NCBI RefSeq assembly: GCF_042427575.1
Contig: NZ_JBHMFD010000013.1
Coordinates: 248,001-312,000, forward strand
Source: Bergeyella porcorum
GTDB lineage: Bacteria > Bacteroidota > Bacteroidia > Flavobacteriales > Weeksellaceae
DNA: 64,000 nucleotides
Reading direction: 5' to 3'
Position numbers and translations under genes: made by a program. Under the pieces are notes generated by a model that ran no database searches, was not told the origin of the DNA, and saw only the letters and a list, made by a program, of their open reading frames with translations. How positions within the stretch are numbered: position 1 is the stretch's first letter; each line of letters starts with the position of its first letter. This document shows, one piece after another, positions 54,637-62,498 of this stretch.

Positions 54637-55206
54637 TTACAAATAAATCTTTCCTCTTACATAGGATTCTCGTGAAATTCCTAAAAAAGAAGCTAAAATA
54701 GTGTCATTAGTTCTTTTTATGAGATGTGGGAAATTATCTTTCAAAAAAAGCATCTTTTCTTCTATACTCTTACAAGCATATAAGGAATATTTTCTTATGT
54801 AAAGTTCATTATATTCACTAAGAATATTTAAATATATGTTATTTAGATTGGGACAAGTGCTTAATAATTGATAGAAAAAATCTTTTTCAATATAAAGAAT
54901 TTCAGAGTTTTCAAGAGCCTCAATAGTTTCATCAGATGAATTAAAATGCTTAAAAACATTAATATTAGTAAGAAATCTATTTTCCCAAGCAATGATGCGA
55001 GTGCAGACACAACCTTTTTTGTCCTCTACAAAAGCTCGTAAAAGTCCTGAGTTTACAAAAATAATATTGTTAGAATGGTTGCTTTTGAAAATTTCATTCT
55101 TTTTAAGAGAAGCAAATTGAAAATGCTTCCTGATAAGATGTTCTTCTTTATTAGAGATATTTCCGTATTCTTTTAAGGTGCAAATTAAGTTATGATGAGA
55201 GGGCAT
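54637..55206 (-). CDS. Crp/Fnr-family transcription regulator
   Basis: 189 residues. Residues 20-115 form the cyclic-nucleotide-binding-like jelly roll (NNIIFVNSGLLRAFV, ENRFLTNI, SSDETIEALENSEILYIEKD), a dimer helix follows, then a helix-turn-helix (TILASFLGISRESYVRGKI). The recognition helix SRESYVR aligns with SRETVGR of E. coli CRP, keeping the residues equivalent to Arg180, Glu181 and Arg185 that read TGTGA. Such a site lies in the downstream gap. It probably controls the receptor behind it, perhaps both receptors. The effector is unknown; the cAMP-binding Arg/Glu motif of CRP is not evident. Confidence 0.88.
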   Translation of the reverse strand: MPSHHNLICTLKEYGNISNKEEHLIRKHFQFASLKKNEIFKSNHSNNIIFVNSGLLRAFVEDKKGCVCTRIIAWENRFLTNINVFKHFNSSDETIEALENSEILYIEKDFFYQLLSTCPNLNNIYLNILSEYNELYIRKYSLYACKSIEEKMLFLKDNFPHLIKRTNDTILASFLGISRESYVRGKIYL

Positions 55207-55297
55207 ATTTTAATGTCATTTTTACTTGAAATATTCTTTATCGATTGCCAATGGTTTAATTCAGAATAAGCATATATTGAACATTATACAAATTTTA

Positions 55298-56101
55298 CTA
55301 TCTTACAGAAACCCTACCACTGCTGCTTTGCGTTTTTTCTACGGAAATCTCTCCCTTTTTATAAGCAATGATCTCTCCTGAGGAGTTGGCATCGGCTACC
55401 AATCTTTTAGAAACGCTCACTTCAATAGAACCACTGCTAGAAGCCTTGGCTTCTGCATTTTCTACCGTAAGTTCTTTCGCTTTGATATCTGCGGAGGATG
55501 AGGTTTTTAGTATAGCATTTTTACTTTGCCCTTTTAGGGTGATGTCTCCCGAAGAGCTGGCATCAGCAATGAGGTTGAGTGCCCAGATGTTTCCAGAATA
55601 ATCACCGCTGCTGGAAGTTTGGATGTGGAGGTCATTGGCTTCAAAATCGCCTTTGATGCTTCCCGAGCTGCTAACGCTTATGGAAAGTTGGTTTTGAGTA
55701 AAAGTTGGTCGTACAACAATATCTGCCGAAGAGTTGGCAGTAATGGCTTTAAAATCTTTAGCGAAAATTTTAGCATTGATGTATCGGGTGCTGTAGAGGT
55801 TAATTTGTGGTTTGATACGAATGGAGAGGTTACCATCGGTATTTTCCACCAAAACTTTATCTATAATTTCTTTTGGTGCGTAGATGATGACTTTTTCCTC
55901 GTCAGATTTTACAACTTCAGCATTGATGGAAGTCCCCACTTTAATGGTACTAAAATCTCCTAGATATTCCTTTTGTATGATATTGTTGCTAAGTTCTATA
56001 TCTTTGGATTTCAGGATATTATTTATAGGGTTGGAATTATCCTTTGTAGAGCAGGCCGTCAGAAAAGCACAAGCCATTATACCAAAAAAATGCTTTCTCA
56101 T
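55298..56101 (-). CDS. DUF2807 (head GIN domain) lipoprotein
   Basis: 267 residues with signal peptide and lipobox FLTAC (Cys near residue 17). The mature protein is a series of beta-solenoid turns with repeated SSSG/SSAD motifs: TANSSADIVVRP, VSSSGSIKGDF, TSSSGDYSGNI, ASSSGDITLKG, ASSSGSIEVSV. This is the hallmark of the head-GIN/DUF2807 family found in many Bacteroidetes envelopes. Function not established. Transcribed alone, divergent from the M3 peptidase gene. Confidence 0.88.
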   Translation of the reverse strand: MRKHFFGIMACAFLTACSTKDNSNPINNILKSKDIELSNNIIQKEYLGDFSTIKVGTSINAEVVKSDEEKVIIYAPKEIIDKVLVENTDGNLSIRIKPQINLYSTRYINAKIFAKDFKAITANSSADIVVRPTFTQNQLSISVSSSGSIKGDFEANDLHIQTSSSGDYSGNIWALNLIADASSSGDITLKGQSKNAILKTSSSADIKAKELTVENAEAKASSSGSIEVSVSKRLVADANSSGEIIAYKKGEISVEKTQSSSGRVSVR

Positions 56102-56180
56102 AATATTTTATATTTGTATTTCTCAAATTTAAAGAAAAAATAACTAATTTAGCACTTGAGTTTAAAATAAAAATTTAAGA

Positions 56181-58337
56181 ATGAAAAATATTGCAGCGTT
56201 ATTTTTAATTCCGTCATTGGCGGTGACTACTGCTTGTACTACGATGAAAACAACACAAAACAAGCCTCTGCAAGAGGAAGTTGCCTTAAAAGATGAGGTG
56301 GCAGGAAATCCTTTCTTCAAGAAAAGTGCCCTTCAATATCAAGCTCCAGAGTTTGATAAAATTAAAGATTCAGATTACAGACCAGCGTTTGATTATGGCT
56401 TGAAAGTACAGTCTGAGGAGATTGAAAAAATCATCAATAATCCAGAAGCACCTACCTTTGAAAATACAGTCTTGGCATTGGAGCAAAGTGGCGAGGTGCT
56501 AGGAAGAGCCAGAACGGTTTTTTATAACTTAGTAGGTACCAATATCAACCCAGAGTTGCAAAAAATTCAGAAGGATTATTCTGCGGTATTTGCGGCTCAT
56601 AGTGATAAGATTTTCTTGAATGCAAAATTGTATGAAAGAATTAAAAAAGTTCACGAACAAAAAAATAAAATAACAGATGCAGAAAGCCGCCGTTTGGTAG
56701 ATTTCTATTTGGAGCAATTTGAACTTTCGGGAGCCAACCTTTCTGATGCTCAAAAAGAAGAAATGAAGAAAATTAATTCAGAATTGGCATCACTTTCCAC
56801 AGAGTTTTCTACCCGCCTTCTAGATGCGAGAAAAAATAGCAGCCTTGTGATTTCTGATGTGAAGGAGCTAGAGGGCTTAACCAACGATGAGATTGCAGCG
56901 GCAGCTCAAGATGCTAAAAAAGCAGGACACGAAGGAAAATACCTTCTCACAATTTATAATACTACGCAACAGCCATTGCTTCAGAGTCTTAAAAATAGAG
57001 CGACAAGAGAAAAACTCTTCAAAGCGTCTCAGCAAAGAGCCGAGAAAAATGACTCGGGAGATACCCGCGAAATCATTGAAAAGATGGCTAAATTAAGACT
57101 GAAAAAAGCCCAACTCTTAGGTAAAAAATCATTTGCAGAATGGAAACTTCAAGACCAAATGGCAAAAACTCCAGAGGCGGCAATGAAGCTATTGGCAGAA
57201 TTGGCTAAGCCAGCGGTGGAAACAGCTAAGATGGAAGCAGCAGAGATTCAGAAATTGATTGATAGCCAGAAAGGTGGGTTTAAATTGCAACCGTGGGATT
57301 GGAGCTATTATGCAGAGCAAGTGAGAAAGGCTAAATATGATTTGGATGAAAATGAAATCAAACCTTATTTTGAAGTGCATAATGTGCTAGAAAAAGGAGT
57401 ATTCTTTGCTGCTGAGAAATTCTACGGAATGACTTTGAAGAAAAGAACCGATTTGCCTGTATATCACCCAGAAGTTTTGGTCTATGAAGTGTTTGATAAA
57501 GATGGTTCTTCTATGGCGTTGTTTTATGTAGATTTCTTCTCTCGTGAAAGTAAAAGAGGTGGGGCGTGGATGAGCTCCTTTGTGAAGCAAGCCAGCAGTA
57601 AAGGACAAAAACCTGTAGTAGTGAATGTCCTCAATTATCAAAAGCCTGCCGCAGGAAAACCTGCCCTCATCAGCTATGATGAAGTGACAACGCTTTTCCA
57701 CGAGTTTGGACACGCTTTGCACGGATTGTATGCCAACCAAAAATATGGTAGCCTTTCTGGTACTAGTGTAGCAAGAGATTTTGTGGAATTGCCTTCTCAG
57801 ATTAATGAATACTTTGCCTTGGAACCAGAGGTTTTAAAGAACTATGCCCTTCACTATGAAACCAAGCAACCTATGCCACAGGAGTTGGTAGAAAAGATTA
57901 AAAAGGCATTGACTTTTAACCAAGGTTTCTCCACCACAGAGACGGTAGCCGCGGCTGCATTGGATATGGCGTGGCATTCTATTACAGATGAAAGCCAAGT
58001 AAAGCCAGCTTCGGAGTTTGAAGTAGAGGCATTGAAAAAAATCGGATTGTATGTGCCACAGATTCCACCAAGATACCATTCGCCATTCTTTGCTCACATT
58101 TGGGGAGGAGGTTATTCAGCGGGGTATTATGCTTATATGTGGAGCGATTTACTAAGTGCTGATGGTTGGGATTGGATTACCAATAATGGAGGAGCTACCA
58201 GAGCCAATGGTGAGAAGTTTAGAAAATCAGTACTTTCTACGGGTAATACTGTGGAGTATAATGAAGCCTATAAAAACTTTACGGGAAGACAACCAGATCT
58301 TAAGTCTTTGTTAAGAAGTAAAGGATTTATCAAGTAA
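56181..58337 (+). CDS. M3-family metallopeptidase (dipeptidyl carboxypeptidase type)
   Basis: 718 residues. The N-terminal signal has a lipobox-like VTTAC near residue 19, so it may be lipid-anchored in the envelope. Zinc site HEFGHALHGL with His507, then the downstream Glu in FVELPSQINEYFA; other family motifs are FYVDFFSRESKRGGAWM and PFFAHIWGGGYSAGYYAYMWS. It cleaves dipeptides or oligopeptides. The name Dcp versus oligopeptidase A cannot be decided from sequence alone; length and motifs favour Dcp. Confidence 0.9.
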   Translation: MKNIAALFLIPSLAVTTACTTMKTTQNKPLQEEVALKDEVAGNPFFKKSALQYQAPEFDKIKDSDYRPAFDYGLKVQSEEIEKIINNPEAPTFENTVLALEQSGEVLGRARTVFYNLVGTNINPELQKIQKDYSAVFAAHSDKIFLNAKLYERIKKVHEQKNKITDAESRRLVDFYLEQFELSGANLSDAQKEEMKKINSELASLSTEFSTRLLDARKNSSLVISDVKELEGLTNDEIAAAAQDAKKAGHEGKYLLTIYNTTQQPLLQSLKNRATREKLFKASQQRAEKNDSGDTREIIEKMAKLRLKKAQLLGKKSFAEWKLQDQMAKTPEAAMKLLAELAKPAVETAKMEAAEIQKLIDSQKGGFKLQPWDWSYYAEQVRKAKYDLDENEIKPYFEVHNVLEKGVFFAAEKFYGMTLKKRTDLPVYHPEVLVYEVFDKDGSSMALFYVDFFSRESKRGGAWMSSFVKQASSKGQKPVVVNVLNYQKPAAGKPALISYDEVTTLFHEFGHALHGLYANQKYGSLSGTSVARDFVELPSQINEYFALEPEVLKNYALHYETKQPMPQELVEKIKKALTFNQGFSTTETVAAAALDMAWHSITDESQVKPASEFEVEALKKIGLYVPQIPPRYHSPFFAHIWGGGYSAGYYAYMWSDLLSADGWDWITNNGGATRANGEKFRKSVLSTGNTVEYNEAYKNFTGRQPDLKSLLRSKGFIK

Positions 58338-58375
58338 CATCAGCGTTAGAAATCATCTAATTGAATAAAAAAATG

Positions 58376-58403
58376 AAGCTGTTCGAAAAGGGCAGCTTTT
58401 TTA
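58376..58403 (+). terminator. Terminator after the M3 peptidase gene
   Basis: GAAGCTGTTC, loop GAAAA, GGGCAGCTTT, T tail; nearly the same hairpin as the porV terminator. Confidence 0.8.
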
Positions 58404-58470
58404 TGCTACTAAATTTTGGTAACATAAATTTCGGGGGCTAGTCTATAGTATTAAGATTAAAAATATTTGG

Positions 58471-58478
58471 TAAATTTG
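58471..58478 (+). promoter_or_regulatory. -7 box of thyA
   Basis: TAAATTTG, exact consensus, 33 bp before the thyA ATG. A -33 element is not clear. Confidence 0.4.
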
Positions 58479-58511
58479 ACCATTGAAATTTAATTAAGAT
58501 AATAACACATT

Positions 58512-59306
58512 ATGCAAAACTATCAAGCATTGCTTCAATATATATTGGATAACGGTACGGATAAAACCGACCGCACAGGTACGGGAACTCGCAGCGTTTT
58601 TGGCTATCAGTTGAGGTATGATTTAGCAAAAGGTTTCCCGTTGGTAACCACTAAAAAAGTTCATCTAAAATCCATTATCTATGAGCTTCTTTGGTTTCTG
58701 AAAGGAGATACCAATATCGGATATTTAAAGGAGAATGGTGTAAGTATTTGGGATGAATGGGCAGATGAAAACGGAGATTTAGGCCCTGTGTATGGAGCTC
58801 AATGGAGAAGCTGGCAAGGCGCTGATGGCAAGGTGATAGACCAAATATCCGAAGTGATAGACCAGATAAAAAAGAACCCCGATAGCCGCCGACTGATAGT
58901 ATCTGCGTGGAATGCTGCGGAAATTCCCAATATGGCATTGGCACCTTGCCACGCGATGTTTCAGTTCTATGTGGCAGATGGCAAACTCTCTTTGCAACTG
59001 TATCAGCGTAGTGCAGATGTTTTTCTTGGGGTACCGTTTAATATAGCGAGCTATGCTTTGCTTACGATGATGGTAGCACAGGTTTGTAATTTAGAAGTGG
59101 GTGAATATGTGCATACCTTTGGCGATGTGCATATCTATAACAACCATTTTGAACAAGTGAAAAAACAACTGTCCCGAGAGCCGCGTGCTTTGCCTACAAT
59201 GAAACTAAATCCAGATGTTAAAAATATTTTGGATTTCAAATACGAAGATTTTACCTTAGAAGGCTATGATCCTCACCCAGGTATTAAAGCCCCTGTGGCG
59301 GTATAG
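58512..59306 (+). CDS. thyA: Thymidylate synthase
   Basis: 264 residues, the standard length. Methylates dUMP to dTMP using methylene-tetrahydrofolate. N-terminal DRTGTGTRSVFG, nucleophile Cys146 in LAPCHAMFQF, RRLIVSAWNAAEIP, LYQRSADVFLGVPFNIASYALL and HIYNNHFEQVKKQLSRE; C-terminal APVAV. Often followed by dihydrofolate reductase in other bacteria, but here an M1 aminopeptidase follows after 32 bp. Confidence 0.97.
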   Translation: MQNYQALLQYILDNGTDKTDRTGTGTRSVFGYQLRYDLAKGFPLVTTKKVHLKSIIYELLWFLKGDTNIGYLKENGVSIWDEWADENGDLGPVYGAQWRSWQGADGKVIDQISEVIDQIKKNPDSRRLIVSAWNAAEIPNMALAPCHAMFQFYVADGKLSLQLYQRSADVFLGVPFNIASYALLTMMVAQVCNLEVGEYVHTFGDVHIYNNHFEQVKKQLSREPRALPTMKLNPDVKNILDFKYEDFTLEGYDPHPGIKAPVAV

Positions 59307-59338
59307 CCATTGTTCAACCCTCAATTTTAATCAAGAAA

Positions 59339-61852
59339 ATGAAAAAAATACTCATATCGGCTCTTTTATTGGGAGCAATTTCAGGGATTAATTTATCCTA
59401 CGCTCAGACGGAAACCTCTGGGAGAGAAAAAGTATATAGAGCATCCCATACCAAAACCACGGAGCTGAAACATACCAAGCTGAAAGTAAAATTTGATTAC
59501 GAAAAAGAACAAATGGCAGGTGAAGAATGGCTTACCGCTTCGCCTTATTTTTATCCATCAGATTCCTTGGTGCTGAATGCTAAAGCGATGCTCATCCACG
59601 AAGTGGCATTGGAGAAAAACGGAAGCAAAACACCGTTGAAGTATGATTATAAAGAGGATATATTGAAAATCAATCTGGATAAAACTTATCAAAAAAATCA
59701 AGATTATACAGTTTATATCAAATATACCGCACGCCCCAATGAAGTGAAGCAGAAAGGTAGTACTGCCATTACAGATGCCAAAGGACTTTATTTCATCAAT
59801 GCCCAAGGGAAAGAAGCGGATAAACCAGTGCAGATTTGGACTCAAGGAGAGACCGAATCTTCCTCCGTTTGGTTTCCTACTATAGACAAACCTAACCAGA
59901 AAACTACACAGGAAATCTATATGACTGTGCCAGATAAGTATGTAACGCTTTCCAATGGCTTCCTAAAATCTTCTACCAAAGAAGGTAATGGACTTAGAAC
60001 AGACCATTGGGTGATGGAGAAAAAACACGCACCTTATTTGTTTTTTATGGGAGTAGGAGACTACGCTGTGGTAAGAGATAAATGGAGAAATATCTCAGTG
60101 GATTATTATGTGGAAAAAGAATATGAAGCTTATGCCAAGCAGATTTTTGGGATGACACCAGAGATGATTGAGTTTTTCTCAAAAAAGCTAAACTATGATT
60201 ATCCTTGGAATAAATATTCTCAGCTGGTGGCCCGCGATTATGTAAGTGGAGCAATGGAAAATACCACAGCAGTAATTCACGGTGAGCAGGCACAGCAGAA
60301 GCCAGAGGATTTGATAGACCAAAATGTTTGGGAAGATGTGATAGCACACGAGCTGTTCCACCATTGGTTTGGCGATTTGGTAACTACGGAAAGCTGGGCA
60401 AATCTTACGGTGAATGAATCGTTTGCCAACTATTCTCAGTACCTTTGGAATGAGTACAAGTATGGTAAAGATTATGCCGATTATACCCTGAAAAAGGAAG
60501 CAGATGCTTACTATATGAACCCTGAAAATATTTCCAAAGATTTGGTGCGGTTCAATTATCATTCTCGGGAAGATATGTTTGATGCCGTATCTTATAACAA
60601 AGGTGGTTCTATCCTTCATATGTTGAGAAATTATTTGGGCGATGAGGCATTTTTTGCAGGCATTTCAGACTATCTCAAATCCAATGAATACGGAACGGGA
60701 GAAGCTCATCAGGTAAGACTGTCTTTAGAAAAAGTTTCGGGGAAAGATTTGAACTGGTTTTTTAATCAATGGTTCTTCGGAAACGGACACCCAAAGCTGA
60801 GCTATACCTATCATTTTGAACCCGTGAAAAAACAAGTCACTGTGGCTATCAATCAGTTGCAAATAGGAGATTTTTTTCAATTTCCTTTGGCAATGGATGT
60901 CTATGTGAATGGGAAGCCTACCCGCCAGAATGTTTGGGTAGATGCTAAGGCTAAAAATGAATTTACATTTTCTGTAGCGAAAAACCCAGAATTGATAAAC
61001 CTCAATGCCGATGGAATCTTATTGGGAGAAATTTCGGAAACCAAAACGCCAGAGCAATATTTGCTTCAATACCAAGGTTCTAAAGAATTTTTAAGCAAAT
61101 GGAAAGCGGTGCAAGATGCTGCAAAAAATGCCGCCACCAGCGAAGTAGCTTTGAAAACTTTGGTAGTAGCACTGAAGGATACCAATTACCCGTTGCGTAT
61201 AGAAGCGTTGAAAGGGTTAGAGCTATCCAAGCCTAATCAGGCAAAATTGGCTCTTGCTGAGGTAGAGAAATTGGTAAGCAATGACCCGAAAACATTGGTT
61301 CAGGCAGCGGCAATTACCGCCCTTTCAAAGACCAATGATAGAAAATATTTACCTCTATACGAGAAGGCAAGCACGGCGTTGTCCAATTCGGTAAAAGGTG
61401 CGGCTTTAGCAGCGATAGTTCAGATAGACCCAGCAAGAACCAAAGCGTTGTTGGAAACCATTAATCTGGAAAATGCCAATGAAGATTTGATTACCAAACT
61501 GTTACCATCTATTGTGGATAATAAAATGGAAAAACACGCCCCTGCGATAGGGCAGGTGGTAGCCTTCTATCCGTTTATTAAATTTCAAGACCCTAAGCTG
61601 GGAGATGTAGCAGAGAAAGGCTATCAGTGGATAATGGAGACTGACCAACTGAAAGCAACGCAAAATGTAACCAAAATATTTTCGGCGGTGAAAGGGCAGT
61701 TATCAGAAAATCCTCAAGCCAAGATGATGTTGCTACAAGTGATAAAAGACGGACTAGAAAAGAAAATGCAACTGCTGAGAGCTAATCCATCCAATGATGC
61801 GGTAAAACGACAAGTAGAGCTGCTGAATAAAGTAGTAGAAGAGTATAAATAG
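59339..61852 (+). CDS. M1-family aminopeptidase
   Basis: 837 residues with signal peptide (GAISGINLSYA). Exported metallopeptidase that removes N-terminal residues. Exopeptidase motif GAMENTT, zinc site HELFHHWFGDLVTTESWANL with His337 and Glu338, and the third ligand in NESFANY. From about residue 590 the chain is an alpha-helical HEAT-like repeat region (LRIEALKGLELSKPNQAKLA, DPKTLVQAAAITALSKTND), which is common in Bacteroidetes M1 proteins. No type IX C-terminal domain is seen, so it is probably periplasmic. Confidence 0.94.
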   Translation: MKKILISALLLGAISGINLSYAQTETSGREKVYRASHTKTTELKHTKLKVKFDYEKEQMAGEEWLTASPYFYPSDSLVLNAKAMLIHEVALEKNGSKTPLKYDYKEDILKINLDKTYQKNQDYTVYIKYTARPNEVKQKGSTAITDAKGLYFINAQGKEADKPVQIWTQGETESSSVWFPTIDKPNQKTTQEIYMTVPDKYVTLSNGFLKSSTKEGNGLRTDHWVMEKKHAPYLFFMGVGDYAVVRDKWRNISVDYYVEKEYEAYAKQIFGMTPEMIEFFSKKLNYDYPWNKYSQLVARDYVSGAMENTTAVIHGEQAQQKPEDLIDQNVWEDVIAHELFHHWFGDLVTTESWANLTVNESFANYSQYLWNEYKYGKDYADYTLKKEADAYYMNPENISKDLVRFNYHSREDMFDAVSYNKGGSILHMLRNYLGDEAFFAGISDYLKSNEYGTGEAHQVRLSLEKVSGKDLNWFFNQWFFGNGHPKLSYTYHFEPVKKQVTVAINQLQIGDFFQFPLAMDVYVNGKPTRQNVWVDAKAKNEFTFSVAKNPELINLNADGILLGEISETKTPEQYLLQYQGSKEFLSKWKAVQDAAKNAATSEVALKTLVVALKDTNYPLRIEALKGLELSKPNQAKLALAEVEKLVSNDPKTLVQAAAITALSKTNDRKYLPLYEKASTALSNSVKGAALAAIVQIDPARTKALLETINLENANEDLITKLLPSIVDNKMEKHAPAIGQVVAFYPFIKFQDPKLGDVAEKGYQWIMETDQLKATQNVTKIFSAVKGQLSENPQAKMMLLQVIKDGLEKKMQLLRANPSNDAVKRQVELLNKVVEEYK

Positions 61853-61863
61853 TACAGAAATAG

Positions 61864-61903
61864 AACCATTAGCCATCGCCTCTATTGCGATGGCTTGGTT
61901 TTT
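61864..61903 (+). terminator. Terminator after the M1 aminopeptidase gene
   Basis: AGCCATCGC and GCGATGGCT, perfect 9-base arms with a 7-nt loop, extended by ACCATT/TTGGT, then TTTT. Confidence 0.85.
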
Positions 61904-61996
61904 ACGAAGGAGGTTTGGTATTAAAATTGTTGTGTTAAGGTAGCCCACAGCTTAAAGCTTACTGCAAAAAAAAACTATCTTTAAAAAATATTAAAA

Positions 61997-62365
61997 ATGA
62001 AAAAAAGCGTATTAATAGCATTGAGTTTTATGGCGGGAATGTTATTACTATCTTGCCAAAGTAGAAAACCTAATACCCAAGCGAATATGAATGAGTCTAA
62101 TAAAAAACAAGCAGATACTGCGAAAACCAGCATCAAAGACCAATCTGAACTGTTGAAAGAGTATTTTAAAAAGAAGAAACCTTCTAGGGAGGAGTTGATG
62201 AAAATGGCGAAGGAAAAAGGAATACCATATAGAAAAGAAGAAAACGGAAAGGTGTATGAGCTGCAAGGCTTTGATGGTAGAGGAATGCCAATCTACTACA
62301 CCACTTTTTCTGCAAAAGAAGAGATTATTCTCCCCAAAGAGGAAAAAATAGAAGTTAAAAAATAG
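61997..62365 (+). CDS. Small lipoprotein resembling an S8 protease propeptide
   Basis: 122 residues. Signal peptide with lipobox LLLSC (Cys near residue 20), then a Lys/Ser-rich spacer, and a 60-residue part: SREELMKMAKEKGIPYRKEE, GKVYELQGFDGRGMPIYYTT. The pattern of 'GIP...NGK..ELQGFD.RG.PIYYTT' is like the propeptide segment ahead of subtilisin (S8) proteases in Bacteroidetes, but here nothing follows it: the stop comes 20 residues later. It could be a free-standing inhibitor or chaperone, or a truncated protease gene. No protease domain is visible downstream. Function unproven. Confidence 0.6.
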   Translation: MKKSVLIALSFMAGMLLLSCQSRKPNTQANMNESNKKQADTAKTSIKDQSELLKEYFKKKKPSREELMKMAKEKGIPYRKEENGKVYELQGFDGRGMPIYYTTFSAKEEIILPKEEKIEVKK

Positions 62366-62371
62366 AAAAAT

Positions 62372-62411
62372 AAATAAGCTGTCTCACTTTTTTTGAGATG
62401 GCTTATTTTTC
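62372..62411 (+). terminator. Terminator before pyrG
   Basis: Arms AAATAAGCTGTCTCA and TGAGATGGCTTATTT (one mismatch) around a T-rich 7-nt loop, then TT. Confidence 0.85.
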
Positions 62412-62449
62412 TTAGGTTTTGATGTGTGGGAATTAACATCTCCAATAAA

Positions 62450-62481
62450 TTTGTATCGCATTGTTTTTTCCTTTAACTTTG
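62450..62481 (+). promoter_or_regulatory. Promoter of pyrG
   Basis: TTTG at 62450-62453, 20-nt spacer, TAACTTTG at 62474-62481, 17 bp before the ATG. The same octamer is found inside each CRISPR repeat. Confidence 0.65.
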
Positions 62482-62498
62482 CACAAACCTAAATCTAA

